Origin: Durusdinium trenchii
Lineage: Eukaryota > Sar > Dinophyceae > Suessiales > Symbiodiniaceae
Assembly (NCBI GenBank): GCA_963970005.1
Contig: CAXAMN010001325.1
Coordinates: 1-64,000, forward strand
Length of the DNA: 64,000 nucleotides
Direction: 5' to 3'
In this document: positions 1 to 10,220 of the stretch, one piece after another
Layout: every line of letters begins with the position of its first letter
How positions within the stretch are numbered: position 1 is the stretch's first letter
Notes under the pieces: model-generated
Told to the model about the DNA's origin: nothing
Seen by the model: the letters and a program-made list of their open reading frames with translations, nothing else
Database searches by the model: none
Program-made: the position numbers and the translations under genes

Positions 1-634
1 GCATGAGGAGATCACATTTGGACTGCGGCGGTGGGGGCCATAGCGAGGCACCAAAAAGTTTGCCTGGGACACTGCGGATCAAAGAACATTGAGAAACAGC
101 AATACAAGTTTGTTGTTGGCCAAGCACGAAGAAGTCAGAGCAGCTTCATCTAGAATTGCTAAAATGATGACACAAGACCCAACGTCAAAACGTTGCCAGC
201 ACAGCATGGGTTAAGAATGTTGTGTGAAACTAGTTCTCTCGTTGCTTTCGGCTGCAGCCAACCCATGTAGCTTTAGGTGCATTGGTGGAGAACATTTGCG
301 TAAGACAGTGAAAACATGTTTCTTAAAAGCAAATCAAGGCTTGTCAGGATGGATACAACAGTCGATAGATGTGCCCACAAAATTGGGAAAGGTCGGAAAG
401 GCGATCAAGCTCTCACCTCCAGCCTTGGACACCAAACGCTTGAGATCTCCGCAGTGCCTCGTTTGCGTTGCGGTGCTGTAACTCACCGCGAAGGAAGGGG
501 TTCCGTTTGGGGCCGCCATGTCGATACTGCCGAAATGTGGTTCTGAGGATACATAATTATGGGTAGCTCGAAGGCTTCAACTGCGATGAATGTATGCTGT
601 ATGATCATTTACAGCCTGAGGCTTTGTTTGCAGA

Positions 635-847
635 CTAAAAGTTGTTTATTTGAAGTGATAGGATAAGTGCTGATAATGAGTTTGTCATGTCGCCTTGTTG
701 AAGTTGCGCACTAGGAACCACAGATGAGCTTGGTTGCATTGCCAGGAAGCCATCCGACATGGGAAGCTCCTCTTCCAGATCATCTTTTGAGGTCAGCCAA
801 AGTTCCTCATCATCGCGTGCGGATCTGAGGAATCTGAAAGGGTGATG
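635..847. other. Ambiguous coding-like segment at the left edge
   Basis: Both strands read as protein here. On the minus strand an open frame rich in Asp and Glu ends at a stop at 635-637. On the plus strand a Ser-rich frame beginning with ATG at 759 runs to about 842 and meets a GGTGAT possible donor. The plus reading would fit as the first exon of the rightward zinc/RING gene; the minus reading would be the last exon of another gene. Third-position composition does not separate them. Nothing recognisable was seen in 1-634. Confidence 0.25.
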
Positions 848-1439
848 GATGAGACTTGCTATAGAACAATGTGCCGAGTTGCCCAAAAAAGGGTTTGGGA
901 TCTTCAATGTGGTAGACCTGACTATGTGCAGGTGCTTCCAGGTGAGCAAAGTAGCAGGTTATGTAAGTCCCACAATATGTGTACGCAGCAGAGCAAGAAA
1001 TCCGAGGAATCCAGAAGTTTGCATAAGGTTCAGCTAAACAGTTTAAGTGAATAAAATGTTGATTAAATGATTGATTGGCTCATTGGCCACCTGGAATATT
1101 TTTAGGTTTGTACAATGCTCTCACGGTTGCTTCATGACAGTCAGTTGTCGGGATTTTTGCTCCCTATCAGGTGGCCCACAAAATCCTGCAGATGCTCGAA
1201 GAGAACAGGCAAGGCTAGCTGGAACCCAGGGCTGATGGTGTAGAAAGAAGGTGTATGACATGATCATCCCATTAGAGTGTTTAGTAATCACATGTTGGGG
1301 GGGTTCACCCAGGCGGGTTTCGTTACTGCAACCGCCTCAAATCCATGGCCAAAAGAAGCATCAAGTTTGGCCCCCCAAAGCTTTGGACTCACCGCCACAC
1401 AGACTGCTGCTGGTAACTGGTAGAGTGCTCACCCGCCCT

Positions 1440-3776
1440 TGTGACCAGCTCGCAGGAACGTCAGGACGAACAGTTGGCCCGCAGGCTGATGTTGGAGGTC
1501 GCCCGAAATGGATTCGGGTCGAGGGGTTGGTCTCTCAATGGTCGCAGAAGTCACCAACGGGATGGAACAAATCTTTGAGAAGAGTCAAGTGATCTGTGAA
1601 AGGACTTGATCAGCAGCGTTAATCCCAGATTGGCGTTGCAACATGTTTGTTCGTTGGTCACCTAGCTTCTAGCCCAACGCCCCACCCCGCCATCGCATGC
1701 CAGGAGATGGCAAGCTTAAGCCTCGCAGGACTTTCACTGCAATCCCTTACGGCAAGCGACACGTTGCTCCTCTTTGTCATTGTTGCAGACCGAAGTCAAC
1801 TAACTTCGAGTGAGCCAAGTGGCCAAGTCCAACTTTTCTTCGAATTCCGCAGGACCTCGGCAAATCCCCGAGGCGCTTCGGGCGCGGTTTTGTTCGGTTT
1901 GCAAAGCCGATCGGGGTGAGACTGTGAGCTGCTGCGAGCTGCGCCAGGCAGCATCACCACCGATGATGTTGCGAGCCAATTGCCCCTCGTGTGGTGTGCC
2001 AAACACGTGGTGGGCCAAGCTCGGTGGCGTTGGAAGGTGAATCTGTTTTGGGGCAGACTTACATGAGCAACAGATTCTTATATAATACCTCGTATCACTT
2101 GTTCATGCCAGCACAGTATTGTTGGCAGCTGATTGCACATGTGTGGTGGGGATAGATAGCCTTTGCTAAACAGCTTCATTTGCGTTCTTTTCAGAGTTTC
2201 TTTCGTGGCATAACAATGAAGATGGAGGTTTGGATCTGCCTGAGCTTGGCGCACGGTTTGACATCAGGTTTTCGCCTCCCGAGATGCGCGAGGCCCGACT
2301 CAGATGTCAAAGCTGCGACTTCCAATTTCAGGCACCAAACGGGAGTCGGGCGAAGATGCGTGGTTCCTTTATGTTCCTTTTCTGACAGGAGGCTTCTCAT
2401 GGCCTCTCCTTTTAAGAGACACGCGACAAGTCTGAAAGGTATTTAGATTATATAAAGGTGTTTGAATCCTTTTGGAAACCCGCGCCCGCGACGAGACATA
2501 AGGCTTGGTGCGAGCAGGGTTATCACGATCCAACGAACAAAACCAATCCATCACACCACTGGTAGTGCCGAATAGACTTCTGATATTGAAAGGATGTGTC
2601 AAGAGTTCATCAACTAGACAGATTCATTGAAATTTGCTGAGCCACCCAGAGCTCTACTATATACTTTAATTTGGAGTTCAGATCTTCCTACTAGGCTGCC
2701 ATTCCGAGAGAGTCTGCATCTCAGAGCAGCTACACGTGGCCATGTTGAATGTTGAATACAGAGCACGGCATGCCTTGATAGTCATGACTTGTTCACGGGT
2801 GTGGACAAGATTTGGGTATGTCTCAAAAGATAGGTTGCCATCCAAGCCCTCTGGTGAAATTAGAAAGTAATTAGAAACCTGTCCTGCCCAAACATGCAGG
2901 TTGCTTAGTTATAATTACTTTGTTGAAACCACAGCCATTGCGTGAAAGACTATCATTCCCTAAACCCAGATGCAGTTTCTGGCCTCGACCACTGCCGAGG
3001 GCGATGCAGCGGCCTCAGCCGCGAGCCCGGCCGGGCCTGCAACTGTGCCGAAACTGCGGCGCGAACCTCAGCAAAACTGTTGAAGCCTGGAATGGATGTA
3101 AAGGGATTCAACATGATTCAACAATCGTGACGTATTCGTGTGTTTCTCTATGTTTCCTCTTGTACTTGTACTCTCCGTTTCTGCTGTTCATTTTGGGGTT
3201 TTCATGCTTGGGTCTTTGACTGACACGGAACCAGCCTGCGCATGGCAAGCTGCATGTCCTTAATATCACATTCGCATGTTCAGGGTGGATTCATGAAAAT
3301 GTGGTGCCGTGGTATTTCGATTACTCGGGTACATCGATCCACCAGTTGACCGAGTGGACGCCACTCGACTCTCCACAGAACCATGCATGGTGCGTTTTTG
3401 GTGCACTGGAACGACTCATTGCCGCTGGTCCAGAGTCTCCTTTGGGGAACATGTTTCTTTCAGGTTCCTTAAGCAAATACAAAGTACTGGTACCCCGAAT
3501 CAGGTAGAGAAACGATGTGACGATTATTAATATGTTCCGTTCCTTGTTATGCTTTTAACCACAGTGCCAAGATGTGCCAAGGTTTTGACCCATGGCCTAT
3601 AGCCCCCATAGCCCGTAGCCATGTCAGGAGAAAGTGTTACAAGTTGTAAACAGCGATGCATGTTCCAACACCATCAACAAATCAATTGCTTGACACGGCT
3701 GTTAGGCACCCTGAACAGCTTCCCAGCGGCGATTCCGGGTCAAGCACAGCAAGTGAGCTGTGGCAGATGCGGACAT
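1440..3776 (+). CDS. Candidate exons with repeated Cys-x2-Cys pairs
   Basis: Several short plus-strand segments lie between plausible AG acceptors and GT or GC donors and encode similar peptides. The clearest are 1853-1915 (contains FCSVCKADRG), 1948-2023 (RANCPSCGVP), 2268-2331 (RLRCQSCDFQF, GC donor), about 3022-3074 (LQLCRNCGANL) and 3727-3776 (VSCGRCGH). A Gln/Arg/Glu-rich segment at 1440-1511 (DEQLARRLMLEVARNG) may precede them. Each carries one Cys-x2-Cys pair after a Pro- or Arg-rich lead, as in zinc-ribbon or LSD1-type fingers. They lie upstream of and on the same strand as the RING-H2 exons, so they may be the N-terminal zinc-binding part of that ligase. Splice phases do not all agree between neighbours, so exon order and membership are unproven. 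Confidence 0.35.
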
Positions 3777-6444
3777 GTCAGTGAGGCACCTTTGTGATCT
3801 GCGAGGGGCAGTCGGGGACATGCCAGCCAATTTCTGGAATTGAGAGCAGTGACCGGAACGTGTTGTTGGTTTGTTGTCCTCACTTTAGCAGTAGCAAGTT
3901 CTCCGGCAAGGGTCTTCTATACGTTTAAAGTGTCCTGCCAATTTCCTGCCGTTGAGCTCTAGATTCACGAATCGTATGATTGCTTAAGCTATCTTAAGCT
4001 CCTCCTGTCTGGGACTGTTTCACAGGTCGAGTCCCGGGAACTGCGCAGCGGCAGCGGTCCGGGGGTCCATGACCGGGGTGCGGACGGCGCGGGACTGGGA
4101 GGCAGGCAGGTTCGTTTGGGGTGGTGTGATGTTTCAGAGTCCAAAAAGAGGTGGAGGAATGTGGAAGAAGGCTGAAAGAATGTGGAACACCAACATGAAA
4201 TGAAGCTTATAATGGATGTTGATAGGTTTTTGTGATTCTTATCGCTGATTCACTGCAGAATTTGGATTTGGATGGACTCATTTTGTGCTATTACTGTACA
4301 GAAGATACCTCCCAGCAAGCATGTTGAGATTCCAGCAAGATTCATGACCAATTGCTGTTGCGAGAGTTCAGTTCCAGTTATATCATCACATATCCGCCTC
4401 CTAAAAGTGTTTTGACTAAGGAAACGGAATGCGGAACCACAATCAAGGTGCTGCATTACTAGCTGCGTTCGCCCGCCTCATTTACTCGACAAAAAAACTG
4501 GGCTGGCAGGCAGGCAGGCCAGATCGCTTGAGAGATGGTTTGGCTTTTTGGATCTGGGTGCTGTTCCCATGGTATGTCAAGAGGAATTTGGTCTACTGTG
4601 GAAGGCAGAAGCATGCGGGTCATTCTCCTGTGATGTCCCTTCTAAACCAACTCCACACACTGAAAGTGCTTGGTCATCCCAGCGCTGGCAAGCAACGCTC
4701 TTTGGTTCTAACCACGAAAAAGATGCTGTTCATTAACACGGACGGGGGAAAAGGATGTACGTTCTCGACCGATTGTCGGTTTCCGAGACTTGCCGAGACC
4801 TGTGACCGGCCAGGCTCATGGCCGATGCAAGATTCGCTGGTAATGAACACGGACCTGTGGGTGGAGCTCCCAGATGCATCTGAAGATTGCTTTGGATCCC
4901 TTTTGTTCTTTGACATGTGTTGAAAGGAGTTTGATTTGATGCAGAAGACTCGATTTGGAACATTCCGGAACAAGACTAATTATTATATAAGACAATTTCA
5001 ATGATTCCTCTTGGTTCTTTAGATGCTTCTAGTGCGCTTGAAGCAAATCACAGTGGTAGCTGTGGCGCTCCTTTGAATTTCCCTTGCACAGTCCGCATCC
5101 CAATCGATGGTCAGCGTCAAGCAGTGCCGCTGGCATCTCTGCCCTGTTTCAACGCCACCGTGGGTGGAATGGATGAATAGATGATTTAGTTTGAAACGTC
5201 AAGTGACTGTCAAGCATGGTGAAGCCAATTAAAGTAAAAACACAACAATTCATCTCTCGTTGCATGGCAAGTTTGGCTACTGAGATTCTCTTCCTCAAGG
5301 GACTCGGGGACATCATTTCAAGCATCCCGGAAAGCTAGTGCAACGTTGGTAAACTGATTGACGTTGGCGTTGCTGCAGTCGTTGCCAGGCCTTACTCGCA
5401 GCCATCATGGCAAGAGCTGAGGCTGACAAGTCGAATCCTGCCAGAGGCCGCGAAGGGCGTCAAGAGCACGGAATATGCGGAATTCCCAGAGTTTGAACTG
5501 AAGCAAATGTGAAGAACATGTGCTTCAAATAGAGCATGTCATGTCGCTATTGAAGCGGAAACCATCGACGGATGACAATATGAGGAGATGAAACACCTCA
5601 GGAAGGAATATGCATTTATTGTAATGCCAAGCTCAATCAATTTGCCAAAGCACTGCAAAGAGCAAACAAACCTCAGCAAAGGCTGTGAGATTGGAGCGCA
5701 GCTTAACATGTCACAAGTATTCACAAGTGTTTTGCTGCAAAGACCTGAGAGCCTGAGAGCAAACATCAACCAGACATTGGATTACTTGTTGCCTGTTGGA
5801 TAAATATCGGGTCTTAGATGATCTTGGATGTTTCAATGAGCTGAAGACCTGAGTCGTGTGAATGAGTGAGAGTGCGTTTCATGTTTTTTTTCCACCCGAG
5901 CCCAGGGAAATTCACGGTTTCCACGCCACTTCTGGTCTTCCGGGTCCTGCAGACCCTGCAACGGCCCAACGGCCAGGTGGTGATATCGCAAGTCTTCCGA
6001 CGCGGGCGTCCTAAATTGTGAAACCGTAAAGGCTAAAACGCTGGAGCTACTAGGAGCAAGTAGCTACTAGTAACAAGAAGCTACTAGGGGCTCCTGGCAT
6101 CGCTACTAGAAGCAAGGACGCTACTAGGGGCTCCTGGCCGTACTACTAGGAGCAAGTAGCTTGTTAATTGTTTCAGGACTTGCAGTGCAACAGGATAAGA
6201 AGTTCCCATCCTTCACCCCTTCGTTTCTCTAAGGAATAGGCCTATCGGGGGACGTCATCAGCAATGAGTATTATATAGTGGAAATAATTGGACTGGATCA
6301 ATCAGCATGTGCGAATAGAGCAAACTCTGGCGGAGTTTATCAGCACGTCGTTGGTTTTGAGCTGTCAAATGTTTGATATGAAAGTTCTAAGTAGTTTCAG
6401 TCATCCAGGTTCCTCCTGATTTCTCAAAGCTTCAAGTCTCCAAG
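3777..6444 (+). other. Mostly intronic stretch of the rightward gene
   Basis: No domain is recognisable. A possible exon lies at about 5391-5488 (contains QPSWQELRLTSRILPEAAKG) and would join in phase to the exon at 6445. Another coding-like patch lies near 5090-5180. A member of the CTACTAG repeat family occupies about 6045-6160. The remainder shows no gene. Confidence 0.3.
6045..6160. repeat. CTACTAG repeat family, cluster
   Basis: Contains GGAGCTACTAGGAGCAAGTA, CTACTAGTAACAAGAAGCTA, GGGGCTCCTGGCATCGCTAC and the shared 17-mer AGCAAGGACGCTACTAG at 6,111-6,127. Confidence 0.92.
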
Positions 6445-7472
6445 GTTGTCAACGGCAGATGGGCATCACCCAAAGTTGATTACCATGACAAGGGAATCCC
6501 TGCAACCAAGTTTGGCTCGAACATGTGGGGGCACATGATGTTCAATGATATTCATGTCTTCCTGAGGCGAAGGTTGGAAAACACCGACCACTTGGGGGAG
6601 CAGACAAAGTGTCTTGGATGGGCTGCGGCCGTGTTTTGCTGCGGACTTCAATCAGCAAACTTACCGAAACAACAAAATCTACACAAATGGATCATCTTTG
6701 AAAGAGAGAACCCATGGTTTTCAGGAGAACTCAATTCTTTAGATATGAGCAAATGAAGCCTGGATTCTCAGGTGCTTGATATGTTTAGAAGAGTTTGCTG
6801 ACGGCGATGAGCTGAAGACGCAGCTTGGCCATGTTGGACTGAGGGCCATCGCATGAGTTACGTTCAGCAAGCCCAAATGGAGTTTCTTGACAAAATGTCA
6901 AGTTCATCCATGCAAAAGTCAAGTAGTTATATAGGTTCAGAGTTATTCCCAGTGCCAAATGCTTTGGAGTGTTGAGTCCCACCACAACTGTTTACCTTGC
7001 TGTTCCTTCAGGCTGCCTTGCTTACACTTTTACCACCAGAGGTGCGCAACCCGCGTCGTTGGTTCGCTTCTTCCGGTGGCTTGCGAGGCTTGGTACAAGA
7101 TCCTCCGGGGTAAGTAAGCGCAGAAGCTGAAGCCCACTGCTCAAGACAGTCGAGCAATGGGCACCTTCCATGCAGGTTTCGACGTTGCAAGAGTGGTTGC
7201 CCAATGGAGATAGATGTTAAAGAGATGCAGATTTTTTGACAGGCATATTTTCCGTGATCGCAGCCGGTGTCAGTTGTCCAATCCAAACAAGTGTTTTTTG
7301 TCTCAGTCGTTGTGATTCTGCGTCTTCCACCTTTGCATGCCAATGGCTTCGCACCATCATTCACTTTGGAAGGTGTGTTGATCAATGGCTTCGCACTGAC
7401 AATTCCTGTCCGGTGTGTGCGGTACCTGAGAGCTGGTCTCGACGAAAACCACCACTGGGCGCAAGCTATTGA
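6445..7472 (+). CDS. RING-H2 zinc-finger protein, probable E3 ubiquitin ligase (C-terminal exons)
   Basis: Four exons join in phase: 6445-6524, 6772-6819, 7012-7041 and 7373-7472. Together they encode a complete RING-H2 finger. The first pair is CLICLEEF, then LPCLHFYHQRC supplies Cys, His, His and Cys, and WLRTDNSCPVC supplies the last pair. This is the C3H2C3 order known from E3 ligases that recruit an E2 enzyme and transfer ubiquitin. The junctions are GT-AG (6525), GC-AG (6820) and GT-AG (7042). The third exon is only 30 bp and carries four zinc ligands or their neighbours. The last exon may end at the stop at 7470-7472 or be cut at a GT at 7422. The protein probably starts several kb upstream, where Cys-x2-Cys exons lie on the same strand. 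Substrate and location are unknown. Confidence 0.85.
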
Positions 7473-7900
7473 TTTCAGAGCTTTTGGCAAGGCTACAATT
7501 TTTGACATGTCAAAATTCAGAATTGACATCATTGGAATATTGGTCACAGCGTTTCCTGCTTTGTTGGATGCCAAGGCAAACACCCAATTGGGGAAGAAGA
7601 TGCCTTGCCCGTGCCGTAACTGCATTTCATTTGCAAAAAGAATTACTGTATATAAGGTGTTCGATACATACATATACAAGATCATGTCCATTGTTATCAC
7701 GAAAGCGAGATCCGAAGGAGGTCTGCTGAATGAAGTTTTCGTTTACATGGGAAGGCTCAGAATTGATAGTTTCTAAAGGACCGAATTGATATATCACATT
7801 GTATCATTGCAAAATACCCACCAATTTGTGTTGTAGAATCAATTGGGACACCCGCCTTGATGAATTGACAGCAAATCGATTTAAGGGGGTCCCATTGTGT
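7473..7900. other. Downstream flank of the RING gene
   Basis: An open plus-strand frame continues to about 7776 and includes a Cys-rich patch near 7600, but nothing identifies it as an exon. It is probably 3' UTR or intergenic DNA. Base composition falls steeply towards AT between about 7,790 and 7,930. Confidence 0.3.
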
Positions 7901-8359
7901 GCATGATTGCAAATTCCTTTCTTGTCGTGTGTCTGAAATATTAAATTAATGGGTAAGTGTATGTGATTTATAAATCTCCCAAATAATATCTAACGAATAT
8001 TCCCTCCCCCTTTTTAGGATATATATATCAAATTTTAGGGGAATTTAACAGAATTAAATAAAAACTATTCTAGATTAATATTCGAATATATATGCAGAAT
8101 CAAATATAATATATATTAACTAAATTAATCTTAAATTCGTAGAAATAATAAATTTAATAAATGTTGATGTTTATTTAATATAATATATTTTTTTTTTATT
8201 TTATTTTATATATATTATAAAATATATATATTAAAATATGCATAATATAAATTAGTATAATATTTATAGTAGATTCTATTGATTTAGCCGCTTCTTAGAT
8301 GGGGGGGGATAACTTTTTATGACAAGAAAATGAGGGGGGGGTAAGGGTCAAAATGCTTT

Positions 8360-8452
8360 TGTGGGTGGTAAGACAGCGAGCAAAAGTTTTGTTTAAAGAG
8401 GGTGTAGATGTCAAAATTATGGCTGGAACTTGGAAAATAGGTAGTATATATA
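8360..8452 (+). repeat. Imperfect direct repeat, copy 1
   Basis: This segment, containing TGGGTGGTAAGACAGC, the phrase GTTTAAAGAG and GGAACTTGGAAA, is repeated with small changes at about 8728-8815. The DNA between the copies is AT-rich and purine-rich on the plus strand. No element ends could be defined. Confidence 0.7.
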
Positions 8453-8727
8453 GGAATAAAAAATATATAGAGATACCGAAAATATCAAAATAATCGATTG
8501 CAAAGAAATATATGTAAGCTTTGGAAAAAGCAGAATGAAATAAATATATATAAAGAAATAAAGAGGTAGGAAGAAGAAGGGAAAATATAAATAAAGAAAT
8601 TGAACAATAACTATATATACAAAAAATAAAAGATATAAAGAAAAAGAAAGAAAGAAAAACAAGAAAAGGAAAAAAGAAGAACTAACTAAGAAATTAAAAA
8701 TAATTAGGAAGAAGATAATGGGAACCT

Positions 8728-8815
8728 GTGTGGGTGGTAAGACAGCAAGCAAGAGCCTTCTGTTTAAAGAGAGTGTAGATGTTAAAATTATGATTGGAAC
8801 CTGGAAATTAGGCAC
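8728..8815 (+). repeat. Imperfect direct repeat, copy 2
   Basis: Second copy of the 8360-8452 segment, in the same orientation about 370 bp downstream. The two copies differ by scattered substitutions. They could be remnants of short terminal repeats or of a local duplication. Confidence 0.7.
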
Positions 8816-8879
8816 CAGATTAGAATGTAGCCTAGGGATAAATGCATTTTGATATGTTAATTATTATAAGGATTTTATC

Positions 8880-9440
8880 GTAATATCGTTTATTTTCATT
8901 GTTTATTTACGAAAGGTAGTTTTTAAGGATATGTATTGAATTTATTTTGTGAAACAAATAGGTTATATTTATTTTTTAAAAAATAAATTGATTTGTTTAT
9001 ATAAACCTATCTTTCTCCCTTTCGTTGTTTTGGAATTAATTTTTTGATATAGATCCCCTTTCTTTTTCTACATATAATTATTTTTTCGAAAATATTTCGT
9101 GATGTTTTTATGAATTTAGGATAATTGAAATTCTTTTGAATATTTAGAAAGAATGCATATGAAATTTTAATTACGAAAGGTTTTTTTCGAGGGAATTTAT
9201 ATTTAGAATTTGTTTTGTAAAGCATATTAATCCTCTCTTGGGGAATATTTTCGTGATTTTTTTATGGTTCTAATTCTAGGATAATTTAAATCTTATGATG
9301 TTCCGATTTAATGTTTATCGATAATTTAATGTATGGGATAAATTTATTTCTCTTAGAATTTCATGGAATATTTCGAGAATATATATTTGAATATTTAGAA
9401 TGCATATGAACATATATTTACGATTTACGAAAGGTCGCCT
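8880..9440. repeat. Degenerate AT-rich repeats with a TACGAAAGGT phrase
   Basis: The phrase TTTACGAAAGGT or TTACGAAAGGT occurs near 8905, 9170 and 9425. It is preceded in two cases by GAATATTTAGAA and GCATATGAA. The spacing is irregular, so this is a decayed local repeat. Confidence 0.5.
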
Positions 9441-9597
9441 CCGACAAAATAATTTATTACATCGATCATTGCAATTTTGTTCTTGCCTATCGCGTTCTCT
9501 TCTCTTCTCGTTGTTCTATCTTTCGTGTCTCCCTCCTTTTAAATTAAATATTAATCTATTAAAAAAAATAATATAGAAATAAAATTAACCAATTATA

Positions 9598-9800
9598 TAT
9601 TAGGGATTTTTGGCATCGAAATTAGGAATTATTCGGAATAAAAATATTATTAACAATATTTGATATTATTATTATAGGAATAAATATATTATTAGGGATA
9701 TTTGGTATTATTATTAGGAATAAAAATATTATTGGATATTTTTGGCATTGATATTATGAATAAGAATATTCTTAATGATTTTTGGCAATATTACTAAAAA
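9598..9800. repeat. AT-rich tandem repeat
   Basis: About four degenerate units share TTAGGGATTTTTGGCAT-like and ATTAGGAATAAAAATATTAT-like phrases, spaced roughly 50-65 bp apart. Confidence 0.55.
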
Positions 9801-10105
9801 TTATTGGTAATATTTTTTTTTATTAGGATAATAGAGAAAGTTATTGTAAATATAATTTGGTTATTTTGTTTATTAATAATATTAATAAAAAGGAAATGAA
9901 TTTTATTTCTATTAAAATTGGATATTGATATTATATATTGTAGCAAATTTATTGGACGATTTCGGCTTTAGAATTAATAATTCATAAATATTTGACATAG
10001 AATTTTATTTTATATTCATTGAAATTGTTAATATTATTAATTAGATTAATTAATATTCCTTTTATGAATGAACTAAGGAAATTATAAAGCAATTTATTTT
10101 TATCT

Positions 10106-10118
10106 TATGCGATTTTAT
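10106..10118 (+). repeat. Target-site duplication, left copy
   Basis: The 13-bp sequence TATGCGATTTTAT is repeated exactly at 16,988-17,000 on the other side of the retroelement. Composition jumps from AT-rich to GC-balanced right after it. Confidence 0.9.
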
Positions 10119-10220
10119 AAGCGCCATTTCAGCCTCGAATTCCGGCAGCCATTTCCTTGTAGCTCTTCTCGCCATTCTTCCTCGCCTTGTGCTCTGGATT
10201 CCTGGCCCTTTATATTATAG

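Noticed and set aside
7008..7700. A 230-codon minus-strand frame
   Set aside because: It lies antisense to the confirmed RING-H2 exons on the plus strand and has no motif.
8417..8815. A 132-codon Phe/Leu/Ile-rich minus frame in AT-rich DNA
   Set aside because: Composition is that of the A/G-rich low-complexity DNA and direct repeats; no gene features.
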